A stretch of 63,706 nt of DNA from Mammaliicoccus fleurettii (GTDB lineage Bacteria; Bacillota; Bacilli; Staphylococcales; Staphylococcaceae): positions 1-63,706 of the forward strand of contig NZ_RXWZ01000077.1 in assembly GCF_003970575.1 (NCBI RefSeq). Direction: 5' to 3'. Position numbers and translations under genes: made by a program. This document shows positions 1 through 8,039 of the stretch, piece after piece (the first letter of the stretch is position 1; each line of letters starts with the position of its first letter). Under the pieces are notes generated by a model. That model did not search any database, had not been told where the DNA came from, and was given only the letters and a program-made list of their open reading frames with translations.

Positions 1-2
1 AC

Positions 3-71
3 AATGAAAGAATACATGCAGGATTAAATTATCAAACGCCAACCTCTTATAAACTTATGAATTCTGTCTAA
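3..71 (+). mobile_element. C-terminal end of an IS3-family-type transposase (truncated by window edge)
   Basis: An open frame runs in from the left edge and stops at TAA 69-71. Its residues include NERIHAGLNYQTPTSYKL, which resembles the very end of the integrase-core domain of IS3-family transposases (an 'N-x-x-R-x-H-x-x-L-x-Y-x-T-P' tail). Only 22 codons are visible, so the element cannot be named. The right end of the insertion sequence probably lies near 80-85, where the text passes into a dispersed intergenic element. The match is by motif memory only. Confidence 0.72.
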
Positions 72-78
72 GTTTTTG

Positions 79-202
79 TTGACATACCAAGCATGCACGT
101 ACAAAATCGTAAGATGAAAAAATAAGCATATCACTGTAACCTTTAAAAAATCAGGTAAGTGATATGCTTATTTATTTTGCGTTGAGATTTATGTCCCAAG
201 CA
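79..202 (-). repeat. Dispersed intergenic element with GATATGC hairpin and GGGACATAAA tag (copy 1, type A)
   Basis: Read on the minus strand this begins with CTTGGGACATAAATC, then a hairpin with 15-bp arms (AATAAGCATATCACT and its complement, within 121-173) followed by T-rich sequence, then TTACGATTTTGTACGTGCATG. The same order occurs at 16597 and 51640 on the plus strand. The hairpin with T-run looks like a terminator. The 124-bp structured repeat that follows in the other copies is cut off here after GCATGCTTG, next to the transposase end, so the copy is probably truncated by the insertion sequence. Confidence 0.75.
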
Positions 203-213
203 CTAACATTATA

Positions 214-675
214 TTAATGCCCTAAAATTGCTTTGATCATAGAAGTTGTTTCTCCGCCATGATAGAAAACATATAGTAATAAATAAACTGCTACGCCTGT
301 AATAGCTGTAAAGAACCATATAATTGAAGTTACAGGTCCAAACTTACGATGTCGCTCTAGTTTATTCTTCAAGCCTAAATAAATCGTATATATCCCCATA
401 ATAGCACCAACTGTAGCAAGTGTAATATGGAAAATTAAAAATATAGTATAATAAATCTTGATGCTATCAGGTCCACCAAAAGATGTGTTACCGATAAATA
501 TTGTTCTACTAGCGTAAATTGTAAAGAATATTACAGCAGCAACTGCAGCTGATAACATAAATTTTTTGTGTGTTTCGATCTTTCTTTGTGATATAAAGTA
601 CCAACCAATAGCTACTAAGACTGCGCTTAATACTATAAATGTTGTACTAATTGTCGGTAATATAGGTAAATTCAT
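214..675 (-). CDS. ctaM: DUF420 membrane protein, CtaM-type oxidase assembly factor
   Basis: A 153-aa membrane protein with about four hydrophobic helices and a conserved His-containing pattern (FLIFHITLA, RHRKFG). It belongs to the DUF420/YozB family. In S. aureus the family member CtaM is needed to mature the aa3 quinol oxidase, probably at the heme A step. The gene starts 11 bp after ctaG, and its AGGATG ribosome site overlaps the ctaG stop region, so the two are probably translated from one message. The symbol rests on family plus context. Confidence 0.8.
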   Translation of the reverse strand: MNLPILPTISTTFIVLSAVLVAIGWYFISQRKIETHKKFMLSAAVAAVIFFTIYASRTIFIGNTSFGGPDSIKIYYTIFLIFHITLATVGAIMGIYTIYLGLKNKLERHRKFGPVTSIIWFFTAITGVAVYLLLYVFYHGGETTSMIKAILGH

Positions 676-686
676 TTTTATACATC

Positions 687-1640
687 CTATCTAAATTGAT
701 TATATAAAGCTTTTCTTTCTTGTAATTTTCTCAAACTATCTTCAGTAATTTGTTTTTCATTTTTTCTCTCATAACGGAACCATCTTATAAATATAATGTA
801 TAGATATACTCCAAAGACGATTTCTTGCATTACTTTCATTATGACGCCACCAGTTTGTTGATCTTCCAATGGTGAAAAATTCGTAAAGTATTCTGGACCA
901 GATAAGCCTGTACCTTGGACAACAGCATTCAATGTGTCTGCAGGTACACATAAAGTCATAGCGCCTAACCACGCCTCTCCAGACGTGTATGTGTCGTACA
1001 TAGCATTTCCACTAAAGATAATTAGACCACATGACGGTGTTAAGAGTACACCAATGAAGAAAATATAAAGTATCTTTTTAATATTAGACATTTGATTTTC
1101 TTCAGATATATGTCTATTGAATATAGGATGCCACATAAACCATGCACTAATGAATAATATAATTGTGTACAAATCATGTAATACAACATCTTGTTTTAAC
1201 GTATCTAACACTAGTGGTATGTGGTATACAGAGAATAATCCGTTGAAAAGAAATATAGCTAAAATTGGTTTTGTGAACAATTTTACTATTTTATTAATAA
1301 CAGGTAATTCTTCTACATATTTAACAATGTATTCTGGAATTGCAAAAAATAGCATTGGCACAATAATTAAAAACAACAAAGCCATTTGTAACATATGAAA
1401 ACTAAAAATAATATGTGAAAGTAGATCGATTGGTCCACCTTCTAATAAATATATTGATAGCATTAATATAACAAATAAAACTGCTTCACCTTTTCTTAAC
1501 GGTCTGCCTCCAGGAATATCTTTATACCATTTTCCACAGATTAAAAAATATAAAATAATTACGCATAATACCCCTACAAAAAAGAACGGAGTCCAATTTG
1601 CCCAAAATCCAAATATTGATATTGAGGTTAAGTTACCCAT
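687..1640 (-). CDS. ctaG: Cytochrome c oxidase assembly factor CtaG
   Basis: A 317-aa polytopic membrane protein with about seven helices, matching the caa3-type CtaG family by length and pattern (WYKDIPGGRP near residues 38-47, LLSHIIFSFHMLQM, WFMWHPIF). In Bacillus CtaG is required for active caa3 oxidase and is proposed to help build the copper centre. ATG 1640 is preceded by GGGGAAG. A terminator (1748-1785) separates it from ctaF, so ctaG-ctaM is likely its own transcription unit although it lies directly downstream of the oxidase genes. Confidence 0.88.
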   Translation of the reverse strand: MGNLTSISIFGFWANWTPFFFVGVLCVIILYFLICGKWYKDIPGGRPLRKGEAVLFVILMLSIYLLEGGPIDLLSHIIFSFHMLQMALLFLIIVPMLFFAIPEYIVKYVEELPVINKIVKLFTKPILAIFLFNGLFSVYHIPLVLDTLKQDVVLHDLYTIILFISAWFMWHPIFNRHISEENQMSNIKKILYIFFIGVLLTPSCGLIIFSGNAMYDTYTSGEAWLGAMTLCVPADTLNAVVQGTGLSGPEYFTNFSPLEDQQTGGVIMKVMQEIVFGVYLYIIFIRWFRYERKNEKQITEDSLRKLQERKALYNQFR

Positions 1641-1747
1641 CTAAACACTTCCCCATAAAGTCATTACTCTTATTATAAAATTTAATTCAAAGTTAAACAA
1701 CCCAACAAAATAAATAGTTATGACAATGATATGACCAAATATAGAAA

Positions 1748-1785
1748 AAGACTCAAAAACTTATATAACAAAGTTTTTGAGTCTT
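1748..1785 (-). terminator. Terminator after ctaF
   Basis: Arms AAGACTCAAAAACTT (1748-1762) and the exact complement (1771-1785) give a 15-bp stem with an 8-nt loop just past the ctaF stop at 1793. It probably ends the ctaBCDEF message. Confidence 0.75.
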
Positions 1786-1792
1786 AAAATCA

Positions 1793-2146
1793 TTATTTTG
1801 TTTTAACGAATAATGGATCGCCTAACCATACAATATAAAGGAAAGTTACAACAAATGATAATCCAAAGAATATGCCTGTTATCATAAACAGTTTAGATAC
1901 ACCATGTTTTTCAGCTTTCATATGCATGAAATAGTAAAATTGTAATACTACTTGTAAAACAGCTAAACCTAAAATTACTGGTATAACAAATTCTTTAGGA
2001 AACTCTGCAGCAACAAGTGCGAAAGCAACAAATGTAACAAAAATCATAATTGCAAAGTTAGTAACTTGCATGCGCATTTCTTTTGTACTTTTACGTTTCT
2101 TATATGCTTTAAGTGCCTGTGCGTCATGATTTATTTGTTGGCTCAT
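1793..2146 (-). CDS. ctaF: Cytochrome c oxidase subunit IV (caa3 type)
   Basis: A 117-aa protein with three hydrophobic helices, of the COX4 pro-type family (QFYYFMHMKAEKHG in the middle is typical). It is the small fourth subunit of the caa3 oxidase in the cytoplasmic membrane. It begins 1 bp after the ctaE stop, so translational coupling is likely. Length agrees with Bacillus CtaF (about 110 aa). Confidence 0.88.
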   Translation of the reverse strand: MSQQINHDAQALKAYKKRKSTKEMRMQVTNFAIMIFVTFVAFALVAAEFPKEFVIPVILGLAVLQVVLQFYYFMHMKAEKHGVSKLFMITGIFFGLSFVVTFLYIVWLGDPLFVKTK

Positions 2147-2147
2147 A

Positions 2148-2777
2148 TTATCCTAACGCTCCCATCAAGTATACTACTGTAAAGATAAACACCCATACAA
2201 CATCAATAAAGTGCCAATACAGAGCAGCAGTATTAAATTTATGTGCATTATAAATACTTAAACCTCTAGCTTTGTTACGGAATATAAGTAATGTTAACCA
2301 TACTAGTCCAATAACAACGTGGAAACCGTGCGTTCCTACTAAGAAGTAGAATGCACTACCAAAAGCACTTGAACGGAATGTATGGCCTTGATGAACATAC
2401 TCTACGAACTCATAAATTTCAAGTCCTAAGAAACCTAAACCTAGCAAGACTGTAACACCTATCCAAATGAATACGCCTTTAGCATTAAAGTTACGTAAAT
2501 GGTATAAAGCATAAACACTTGTTAAAGATGATGTTAATAATAACATCGTCATTACGAACGCTAATGGTAAGTGGAATAAATCTTTAGCTAATAAATGATC
2601 TTCACTTGGTACAGCATCTTTTAATGCTAAGTATGTTGCAAATAATGAAGCGAATAATGCAACTTCTCCACCAAGGAATACCCAGAAACCTACGAGTTTA
2701 TTTTTACCTTCCATAGATGCTGTTTCAGGATGGTCAGGCCAATTGTCAGCTGTAAATTTAACTTCTTCATGTGACAT
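2148..2777 (-). CDS. ctaE: Cytochrome c oxidase subunit III
   Basis: A 209-aa heme-copper oxidase subunit III with five hydrophobic helices and the family signature around FLVGTHGFHVVIGL (about residues 145-158). It supports the stability and proton supply of subunit I. Its ATG shares a base with the ctaD stop (TAATG at 2775-2779), so the two genes are coupled. Length matches Bacillus CtaE. Confidence 0.92.
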   Translation of the reverse strand: MSHEEVKFTADNWPDHPETASMEGKNKLVGFWVFLGGEVALFASLFATYLALKDAVPSEDHLLAKDLFHLPLAFVMTMLLLTSSLTSVYALYHLRNFNAKGVFIWIGVTVLLGLGFLGLEIYEFVEYVHQGHTFRSSAFGSAFYFLVGTHGFHVVIGLVWLTLLIFRNKARGLSIYNAHKFNTAALYWHFIDVVWVFIFTVVYLMGALG

Positions 2778-4678
2778 TAACGCTCACCCCTTTCATACTC
2801 TAATAATTCTTCTTTAGAAATATGATGACCATGATCATCTTTAAGTGATCTTACAATCATACTTCCTGCAGTAATTGCTAATCCAAGAATAAGTACATAT
2901 ACTGCCCAAGGTTTTTCATTTAAGTCTTTAACAGCATCTAGAGCCCATTCTTTACCATCTGCAAAATACATTGCACCGAATGATGCTACAAATAGTCCAA
3001 ATGCTTGCATAAATGGAACAAATGAATTGTTAGGCATGTGTATTTCATCTAGTGATTCTGCTGGAAGAATTTTTCCATCACCATGAGTTTTCTCAACCCA
3101 TAATGCATCTAGACCACGAACTAAAGGTGTTTGTGCAAAGTTATAATGTGGCGTAGGTATTGGTAATGACCATTCTAAAGTACGGCCATCTCCCCATGCA
3201 TCTTTACCAACTTTTTCACCTTTAATTAATGTAATTACAACGTTAGTTACTTCTATAATTACAGCTACAGCCATAAATAAAGCACCAATTGAAGATACTA
3301 AGTTTGGTATATCATATCCTTGTCCTGGTAGATATGTAAATACTCGACGAGGCATACCCCATAGTCCTAAGAAATGTTGGATTAAGAATGTTAAATGGAA
3401 ACCAATGAAGAATAACCAGAATGTGATTTTACCTAGTTTTTCACTTAACATTTTTCCAGCAATTAATGGGAACCAATAATGTAAACCTGCTAATAGCGCA
3501 AATACTACACCACCAACGATTACATAATGGAAGTGAGCAACGATAAAGTACGAGTCATGTAATTGATAGTCAGCAGGAGCTGATGCTTGCATGACACCTG
3601 TTACGCCACCCATAACGAATGATGGTATGAAGAATAATGCATATAACATTGGTGTCGTAAATTCAACACTACCGCCCCATACAGTGAGCAACCAGTTAAA
3701 TATTTTAACACCTGTCGGTACAGCGATTGCCATAGTTGCAACAGCGAAAATAGCGTTAGCTACTGGACCTAGTCCTACTGTGAACATATGGTGAGCCCAT
3801 ACCATAAATCCTAAGAAACCAATTAATACTGTAGCGAATACCATCGCTGAGTAACCAAATAATCTTTTTCTAGCGAATACAGGTATAATTTCAGAGAAAA
3901 TACCAAACGCTGGTAAAACTAGAATATAAACTTCTGGGTGTCCAAAGATCCAGAATAAATGTTCCCAAATGATTGTGTTACCACCTTGAGAAGCAACAAA
4001 GAATGATGTACCAAACATTCTATCGAATATTAACAAGAATATACCGATAGTTAATGGTGGAAACGCAAATACGATTAAAGTTGAAGCAACAAATGTTGTC
4101 CAAGTCATTAATGGCATACGCATATACGTCATACCCGGTGCTCTCATATTAACAATTGTAGCTACAAAGTTAATACCAGCAATTAAAGTACCAGCACCAG
4201 AAATTTGCAGCCCTAGAGCATAGAAGTTAATACCATGTCCGGCAGATTCAAGTGCCAAACTTGCATAAGATGTCCAACCTGCATCAGGTGCTCCACCTAA
4301 AACCCATGATAAGTTTAAGAATACTCCACCGAAGAAGAATAACCAAAAACCTAATGCATTTAAGAATGGAAATGCAACATCTCGTGCACCAATTTGTAAT
4401 GGAACAACAGCATTCATATAGCCAAATAGCAAAGGCATTGCAGCTAAGAATATCATCGTTGTACCATGCATAGTTATAATTTCATTAAACAGGCCAGCTG
4501 ACACAAAGTCATTTTCTGGAACTATTAACTGAATACGGATTAACATTGCTTCTATTCCACCAACAGCAAAGAATAATCCCCCAGCAATTAAATATAAAAT
4601 AGCAATTTTTTTGTGGTCAACAGTTGTTAAAAAGTCCCAAACAGTTGATCCAAACCCCTTTTTACTTTGAGTAGACAC
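2777..4678 (-). CDS. ctaD: Cytochrome c oxidase subunit I, caa3 type
   Basis: A 633-aa heme-copper oxidase subunit I that reduces O2 at a heme-copper centre and pumps protons. Visible are HGTTMIF (heme ligand helix), WIFGHPEVYILVLP with the CuB His and the crosslinked Tyr, the His pair of AHHMFTVG, and AHFHYVIVGG with the two heme ligands. It is longer than minimal subunit I. Two extra hydrophobic segments at the C terminus match the usual Bacillus CtaD (about 620 aa). The gene is flanked by ctaC and ctaE in standard order. Confidence 0.95.
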   Translation of the reverse strand: MSTQSKKGFGSTVWDFLTTVDHKKIAILYLIAGGLFFAVGGIEAMLIRIQLIVPENDFVSAGLFNEIITMHGTTMIFLAAMPLLFGYMNAVVPLQIGARDVAFPFLNALGFWLFFFGGVFLNLSWVLGGAPDAGWTSYASLALESAGHGINFYALGLQISGAGTLIAGINFVATIVNMRAPGMTYMRMPLMTWTTFVASTLIVFAFPPLTIGIFLLIFDRMFGTSFFVASQGGNTIIWEHLFWIFGHPEVYILVLPAFGIFSEIIPVFARKRLFGYSAMVFATVLIGFLGFMVWAHHMFTVGLGPVANAIFAVATMAIAVPTGVKIFNWLLTVWGGSVEFTTPMLYALFFIPSFVMGGVTGVMQASAPADYQLHDSYFIVAHFHYVIVGGVVFALLAGLHYWFPLIAGKMLSEKLGKITFWLFFIGFHLTFLIQHFLGLWGMPRRVFTYLPGQGYDIPNLVSSIGALFMAVAVIIEVTNVVITLIKGEKVGKDAWGDGRTLEWSLPIPTPHYNFAQTPLVRGLDALWVEKTHGDGKILPAESLDEIHMPNNSFVPFMQAFGLFVASFGAMYFADGKEWALDAVKDLNEKPWAVYVLILGLAITAGSMIVRSLKDDHGHHISKEELLEYERGER

Positions 4679-4701
4679 TAGAGTAACCTCCCTTTCAATT
4701 C

Positions 4702-5769
4702 TTACTTATCGACTTTTCTTTCCATTAAGTAGGCAGATAAAGCATCAATGTCTTCATCAGAAACTTTGTATTGATCAGTCATTTTATTTCCTGGTTTAAT
4801 ACTTTCTGGGTCTTTTATCCATTTTTTAAGGTTTTCTTCATCATGTTCTAAATAACCTGCAATTAAATCACGATCACCAAAGTTAGTAAGGTTAGGTCCT
4901 TTAGCACCTTCTCCTGTTGGTGTAACAGCGTGACATCCTGCACATGATTTATTAAATACCTTTTCACCTTCTTTAGCTTGGCTAGAAGTAGCAGCTACAG
5001 GTTTATCAACAGATTTCATATCTTTAACCCATTTGTCAAAATCATCTTGTGGTAAGGCTTTTACTTTAAAGTCCATTAATGCATGTGAAGGTCCACAAAG
5101 CTCAGCACATTTACCGTAGAATAAATTTTTAACATCTTTTGCTTTTTTATCATTGAATTCTAAGTAGAATTTATTAATTCCTTCTACGTTAGTATCCATT
5201 TTACCACCAGCTGCAGGTACCCAGAATGAGTGTTTAACATCAGCAGAATGTAATCTGAAGTAAACTTTTTTATCTGTAGGTACTACAAGTTCTTGGCTTG
5301 TAACAATTTTTTCGTTTGGATAACTAAACTCCCACCAATAAAGGTTAGCAGTAACATCTATTACAAGCTCTTTACTTTCACCTTTTTCATCCACTTTGTC
5401 GATAGCTTTAGTATCTCCTAATGAGAACGTAAGTATTACCGTTGGGATAGCTAAAATAATAAGTAAAAGAATTGGAACGATTGTCCAAACTAATTCTAAT
5501 TTATGATTACCTTCAACATCTTTAGGTACAAAATCTTCACCTAATTTTTTTCGACGGAATTTAATCATTGCAATTAAGAAAATAATAACAACTACAACAA
5601 TAACTAGCAACATAATGCCTATAGAAAGCATTAATAAAAAGAATTGTTTATCAGCTACTTCACCAGCTGGTCGAAGTACTGATAAATGTTTTTCGCCACA
5701 ACCTGCTAACACAAATAGCAGTGTCGCAAGCAAAGCAAACATTTTCGTGTTTTTTAAACGTGTCTTCAT
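4702..5769 (-). CDS. ctaC: Cytochrome c oxidase subunit II with fused cytochrome c domain
   Basis: I chose ATG 5769 because GAGGGG sits 7 nt upstream. An in-frame ATG 24 nt earlier has no such site. The 355-aa product has a lipoprotein signal (L-A-G-C, Cys24), two membrane helices, a CuA domain with C221, C225, H229 and M232 (CAELCGPSHALM), and a C-terminal cytochrome c domain with CAGCH at 276-280 and a likely axial Met330. The fused heme c makes this a caa3 enzyme that takes electrons from cytochrome c and not from quinol. Confidence 0.93.
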   Translation of the reverse strand: MKTRLKNTKMFALLATLLFVLAGCGEKHLSVLRPAGEVADKQFFLLMLSIGIMLLVIVVVVIIFLIAMIKFRRKKLGEDFVPKDVEGNHKLELVWTIVPILLLIILAIPTVILTFSLGDTKAIDKVDEKGESKELVIDVTANLYWWEFSYPNEKIVTSQELVVPTDKKVYFRLHSADVKHSFWVPAAGGKMDTNVEGINKFYLEFNDKKAKDVKNLFYGKCAELCGPSHALMDFKVKALPQDDFDKWVKDMKSVDKPVAATSSQAKEGEKVFNKSCAGCHAVTPTGEGAKGPNLTNFGDRDLIAGYLEHDEENLKKWIKDPESIKPGNKMTDQYKVSDEDIDALSAYLMERKVDK

Positions 5770-5806
5770 TCGTTTAACCCCTCTTTCATGCATTCATTCA
5801 TATTAA

Positions 5807-6733
5807 TTATATTAATTGTACAACAGTAACTAAAACCGTCATTACAAAGAAAATAACAAGATAGTTTAAAGAAAATACAAACATACTCGTAGCCCATTTT
5901 GATTTGTTTATTTCTTTTTTAAATCCATTTAAAGCTAATATCATCCAAGCTATATTAAGTAATGTAGCAATAACTATAAATACAGTACCTAATTGAGTCA
6001 TCAAGAACGGTAAAGGTAATAAAAGTACTACCCAAAGTAACATACTCAAACGCGTTCTATTAAAGCTTTTTACAGATGGTAACATTGGTATATTAGCTAA
6101 AGCATATTCATCTTTACGACGATAAGCAAGAGCATAAAAGTGAGCAGGTTGCCATGCGAATAACACTAAAAATAGTGTCCATGCAAGCGGACTTAATGAT
6201 GGATCAATACTCGCCCAACCAATTAATGGTGGTATTGCACCTGGAAAACTACCAACTACCGTATTCCATACGGTATGTCTCTTAGACCAAATTGAGTACA
6301 ACACGACATAACCAAATATTCCAAGCAATCCAATTATCCCTGTTGGAATATTAATCATGAATAGTAAAATTTCACCCAAAATCATTAGTCCAAAACTCAA
6401 TTGAATTAAGTGGCGATCACTGATTCTTCCATTAACAGTTGGTCTTTTTTGTTTTGATGGCATTATAGAATCAATATCTTGATCGTAGTAATTGTTAATA
6501 GCACAAGCTCCACCCATAATAAGTGTTGACCCTACTATCATTAATAGTACAATCGGCAAACTTTGGAAGAAGTTAAATCCACCAAATACTATTGCAAGCC
6601 ATGCACCTGCAAATGTTGGGATCAGATTCCCTTGAACAAGACCCATTTTAATGATGGCTTTAATTTCATATAACGTGAGACGTCCTGTGCCTATGTCTTT
6701 TTCAGAAGTCACACTATATTGATTTTGTTGCAA
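5807..6733 (-). CDS. ctaB: Protoheme IX farnesyltransferase (heme O synthase)
   Basis: A UbiA-family membrane prenyltransferase of 308 aa that adds a farnesyl group to heme B, giving heme O. The Asp-rich motif [15 protein letters not shown] (about residues 80-94) marks the prenyl-diphosphate site. I chose TTG 6733 because GGAAGGAGGG lies 6 nt upstream. The longer ATG start would fall inside that ribosome site. It is first in the ctaBCDEF run and divergent from ctaA, which uses its product. Confidence 0.92.
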   Translation of the reverse strand: MQQNQYSVTSEKDIGTGRLTLYEIKAIIKMGLVQGNLIPTFAGAWLAIVFGGFNFFQSLPIVLLMIVGSTLIMGGACAINNYYDQDIDSIMPSKQKRPTVNGRISDRHLIQLSFGLMILGEILLFMINIPTGIIGLLGIFGYVVLYSIWSKRHTVWNTVVGSFPGAIPPLIGWASIDPSLSPLAWTLFLVLFAWQPAHFYALAYRRKDEYALANIPMLPSVKSFNRTRLSMLLWVVLLLPLPFLMTQLGTVFIVIATLLNIAWMILALNGFKKEINKSKWATSMFVFSLNYLVIFFVMTVLVTVVQLI

Positions 6734-7068
6734 TTTTGTCCCTCCTTCCATTATCTTTCACATATAACTCAATGATATATGAAAATTGTCACATAATCTA
6801 TACATTTTTGAAACAAAATTTTGACATTTTATTACTCCTTCTGAGTACGCATAAAAAGTCATTATTGTGTAACATTTACAATGCTCATTCATTGTTATAC
6901 TATAGATATTAGTGTTTAAATCAGAATCGTATTAAAGTAATAACAATTGTTAATACGTTGTTCTCTTAAATTCTATCATATTTTTAAATATAAATAAGGT
7001 TTATTTTAGAATATAGCCCATTTTATGTACTATAAATATGAATTTAAATTTTACTTGAGGTGTTCGTA
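6734..7068. promoter_or_regulatory. ctaB/ctaA divergent control region
   Basis: This 335-bp spacer holds promoters for both sides. For ctaA, TTTACA (6875-6880) and TACTAT with a 17-nt spacer is the best candidate. Two dyads stand out: ACAATG-6-CATTGT (6878-6895), overlapping that promoter, and a near-perfect 20-bp palindrome around TAACAATTGTTA (6937-6956). Either could be an operator for a respiratory regulator such as the ResD/SrrA type, but no known consensus was matched. No gene is visible here. Confidence 0.45.
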
Positions 7069-7980
7069 TTGTTTAGTGATAAATTTTTGAAATGGCTAGC
7101 AACTCTAGCGACAATCGTAATGTTATTTGTACAATTAGGTGGAGCACTCGTAACTAAAACTGGTTCTGCTGATGGTTGTGGTAGTTCTTGGCCATTATGT
7201 CATGGATCTTTCATTCCTTCAGATTGGCCAATTGAAACGATTATAGAATTAGCTCATAGAGGTGTGTCTGGTTTAGCACTTATATTAGTTTGTATGCTTT
7301 CTTATATAAGCTGGGTTAAATTAGGACACATTAGAGAAGTTAAACCTCTATCGATAACAAGTATTGCATTTATTTTTGCACAAGCACTTATTGGTGCTGC
7401 CGCAGTTATTTGGCAACAAAATGCTTTTATTTTATCTTTACACTTTGGAATATCACTTATTAGCTTTGCTTCAGTTTTATTACTTACATTAATCATTTAT
7501 GAAGTTGACAAGAAATTCGAAGCAACTAGTTTAATAATAAATAATCATTTGAAGTTTCACACTTTCGCTGTAACAACATACATTTACTTCGTAATATATT
7601 CAGGCGCATTAGTTAGACATGCAGATGCGAGTTTAGCATGTTTAAGTTGGCCACTTTGCCAAAATGGAAATATTGGGTTACCACAAAACTTTTATGAATG
7701 GGTTCAAATGTCTCATAGAACATTAGCATTTTTCATATTTATATGGATCTTATACATTTTCATTCATGCATTTAAAAATTATACACAATATCGTGTCATT
7801 AAGTACGGCTGGCTATTAGCATTCATATTAGTATGTTTACAAGTTACGACTGGTGCGTTATCCGTAATAACTAGAGTGAATTTATTTATTGCATTACTTC
7901 ATGCATTATTCATTACATTACTATTTGGCTTATTATGCTATTTCATTATGCTTATTAGAAGATCCAAACGAAAATTATAA
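7069..7980 (+). CDS. ctaA: Heme A synthase
   Basis: A 303-aa COX15/CtaA-family protein with eight hydrophobic helices that oxidises heme O to heme A. Two Cys pairs are visible, in DGCGSSWPLCHG (about residues 36-47) and ASLACLSWPLCQ, together with the heme-binding His residues in ELAHRG and QMSHRTLAF. TTG 7069 is preferred because TTGAGGTG (7055-7062) is well placed for it. A GTG at 7060 lies within that site. It is divergent from ctaB, the usual arrangement in this family. Confidence 0.92.
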   Translation: MFSDKFLKWLATLATIVMLFVQLGGALVTKTGSADGCGSSWPLCHGSFIPSDWPIETIIELAHRGVSGLALILVCMLSYISWVKLGHIREVKPLSITSIAFIFAQALIGAAAVIWQQNAFILSLHFGISLISFASVLLLTLIIYEVDKKFEATSLIINNHLKFHTFAVTTYIYFVIYSGALVRHADASLACLSWPLCQNGNIGLPQNFYEWVQMSHRTLAFFIFIWILYIFIHAFKNYTQYRVIKYGWLLAFILVCLQVTTGALSVITRVNLFIALLHALFITLLFGLLCYFIMLIRRSKRKL

Positions 7981-7985
7981 TTATT

Positions 7986-8034
7986 TAAAAAAGCCTCTTA
8001 ATTCTTTTACAATAAGAATTAAGAGGCTTTTTTT
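7986..8034. terminator. Bidirectional terminator between ctaA and pycA
   Basis: AAAAAAGCCTCTTAATTCTT pairs with its complement across a short loop and ends in a T-run on both strands. It lies between the convergent stops at 7980 and 8040. Confidence 0.9.
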
Positions 8035-8039
8035 ATCTA

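Noticed and set aside
1117-1398. 93-codon plus-strand frame inside ctaG
   Set aside because: Antisense shadow of a membrane protein gene, with no ribosome site or promoter.
6865-6881. Rex box in the ctaA/ctaB spacer (TTGTGTAACATTTACAA)
   Set aside because: Only the outer TTGT/ACAA arms match. The inner positions and the spacing differ from the 18-bp Rex pattern seen at cydA.
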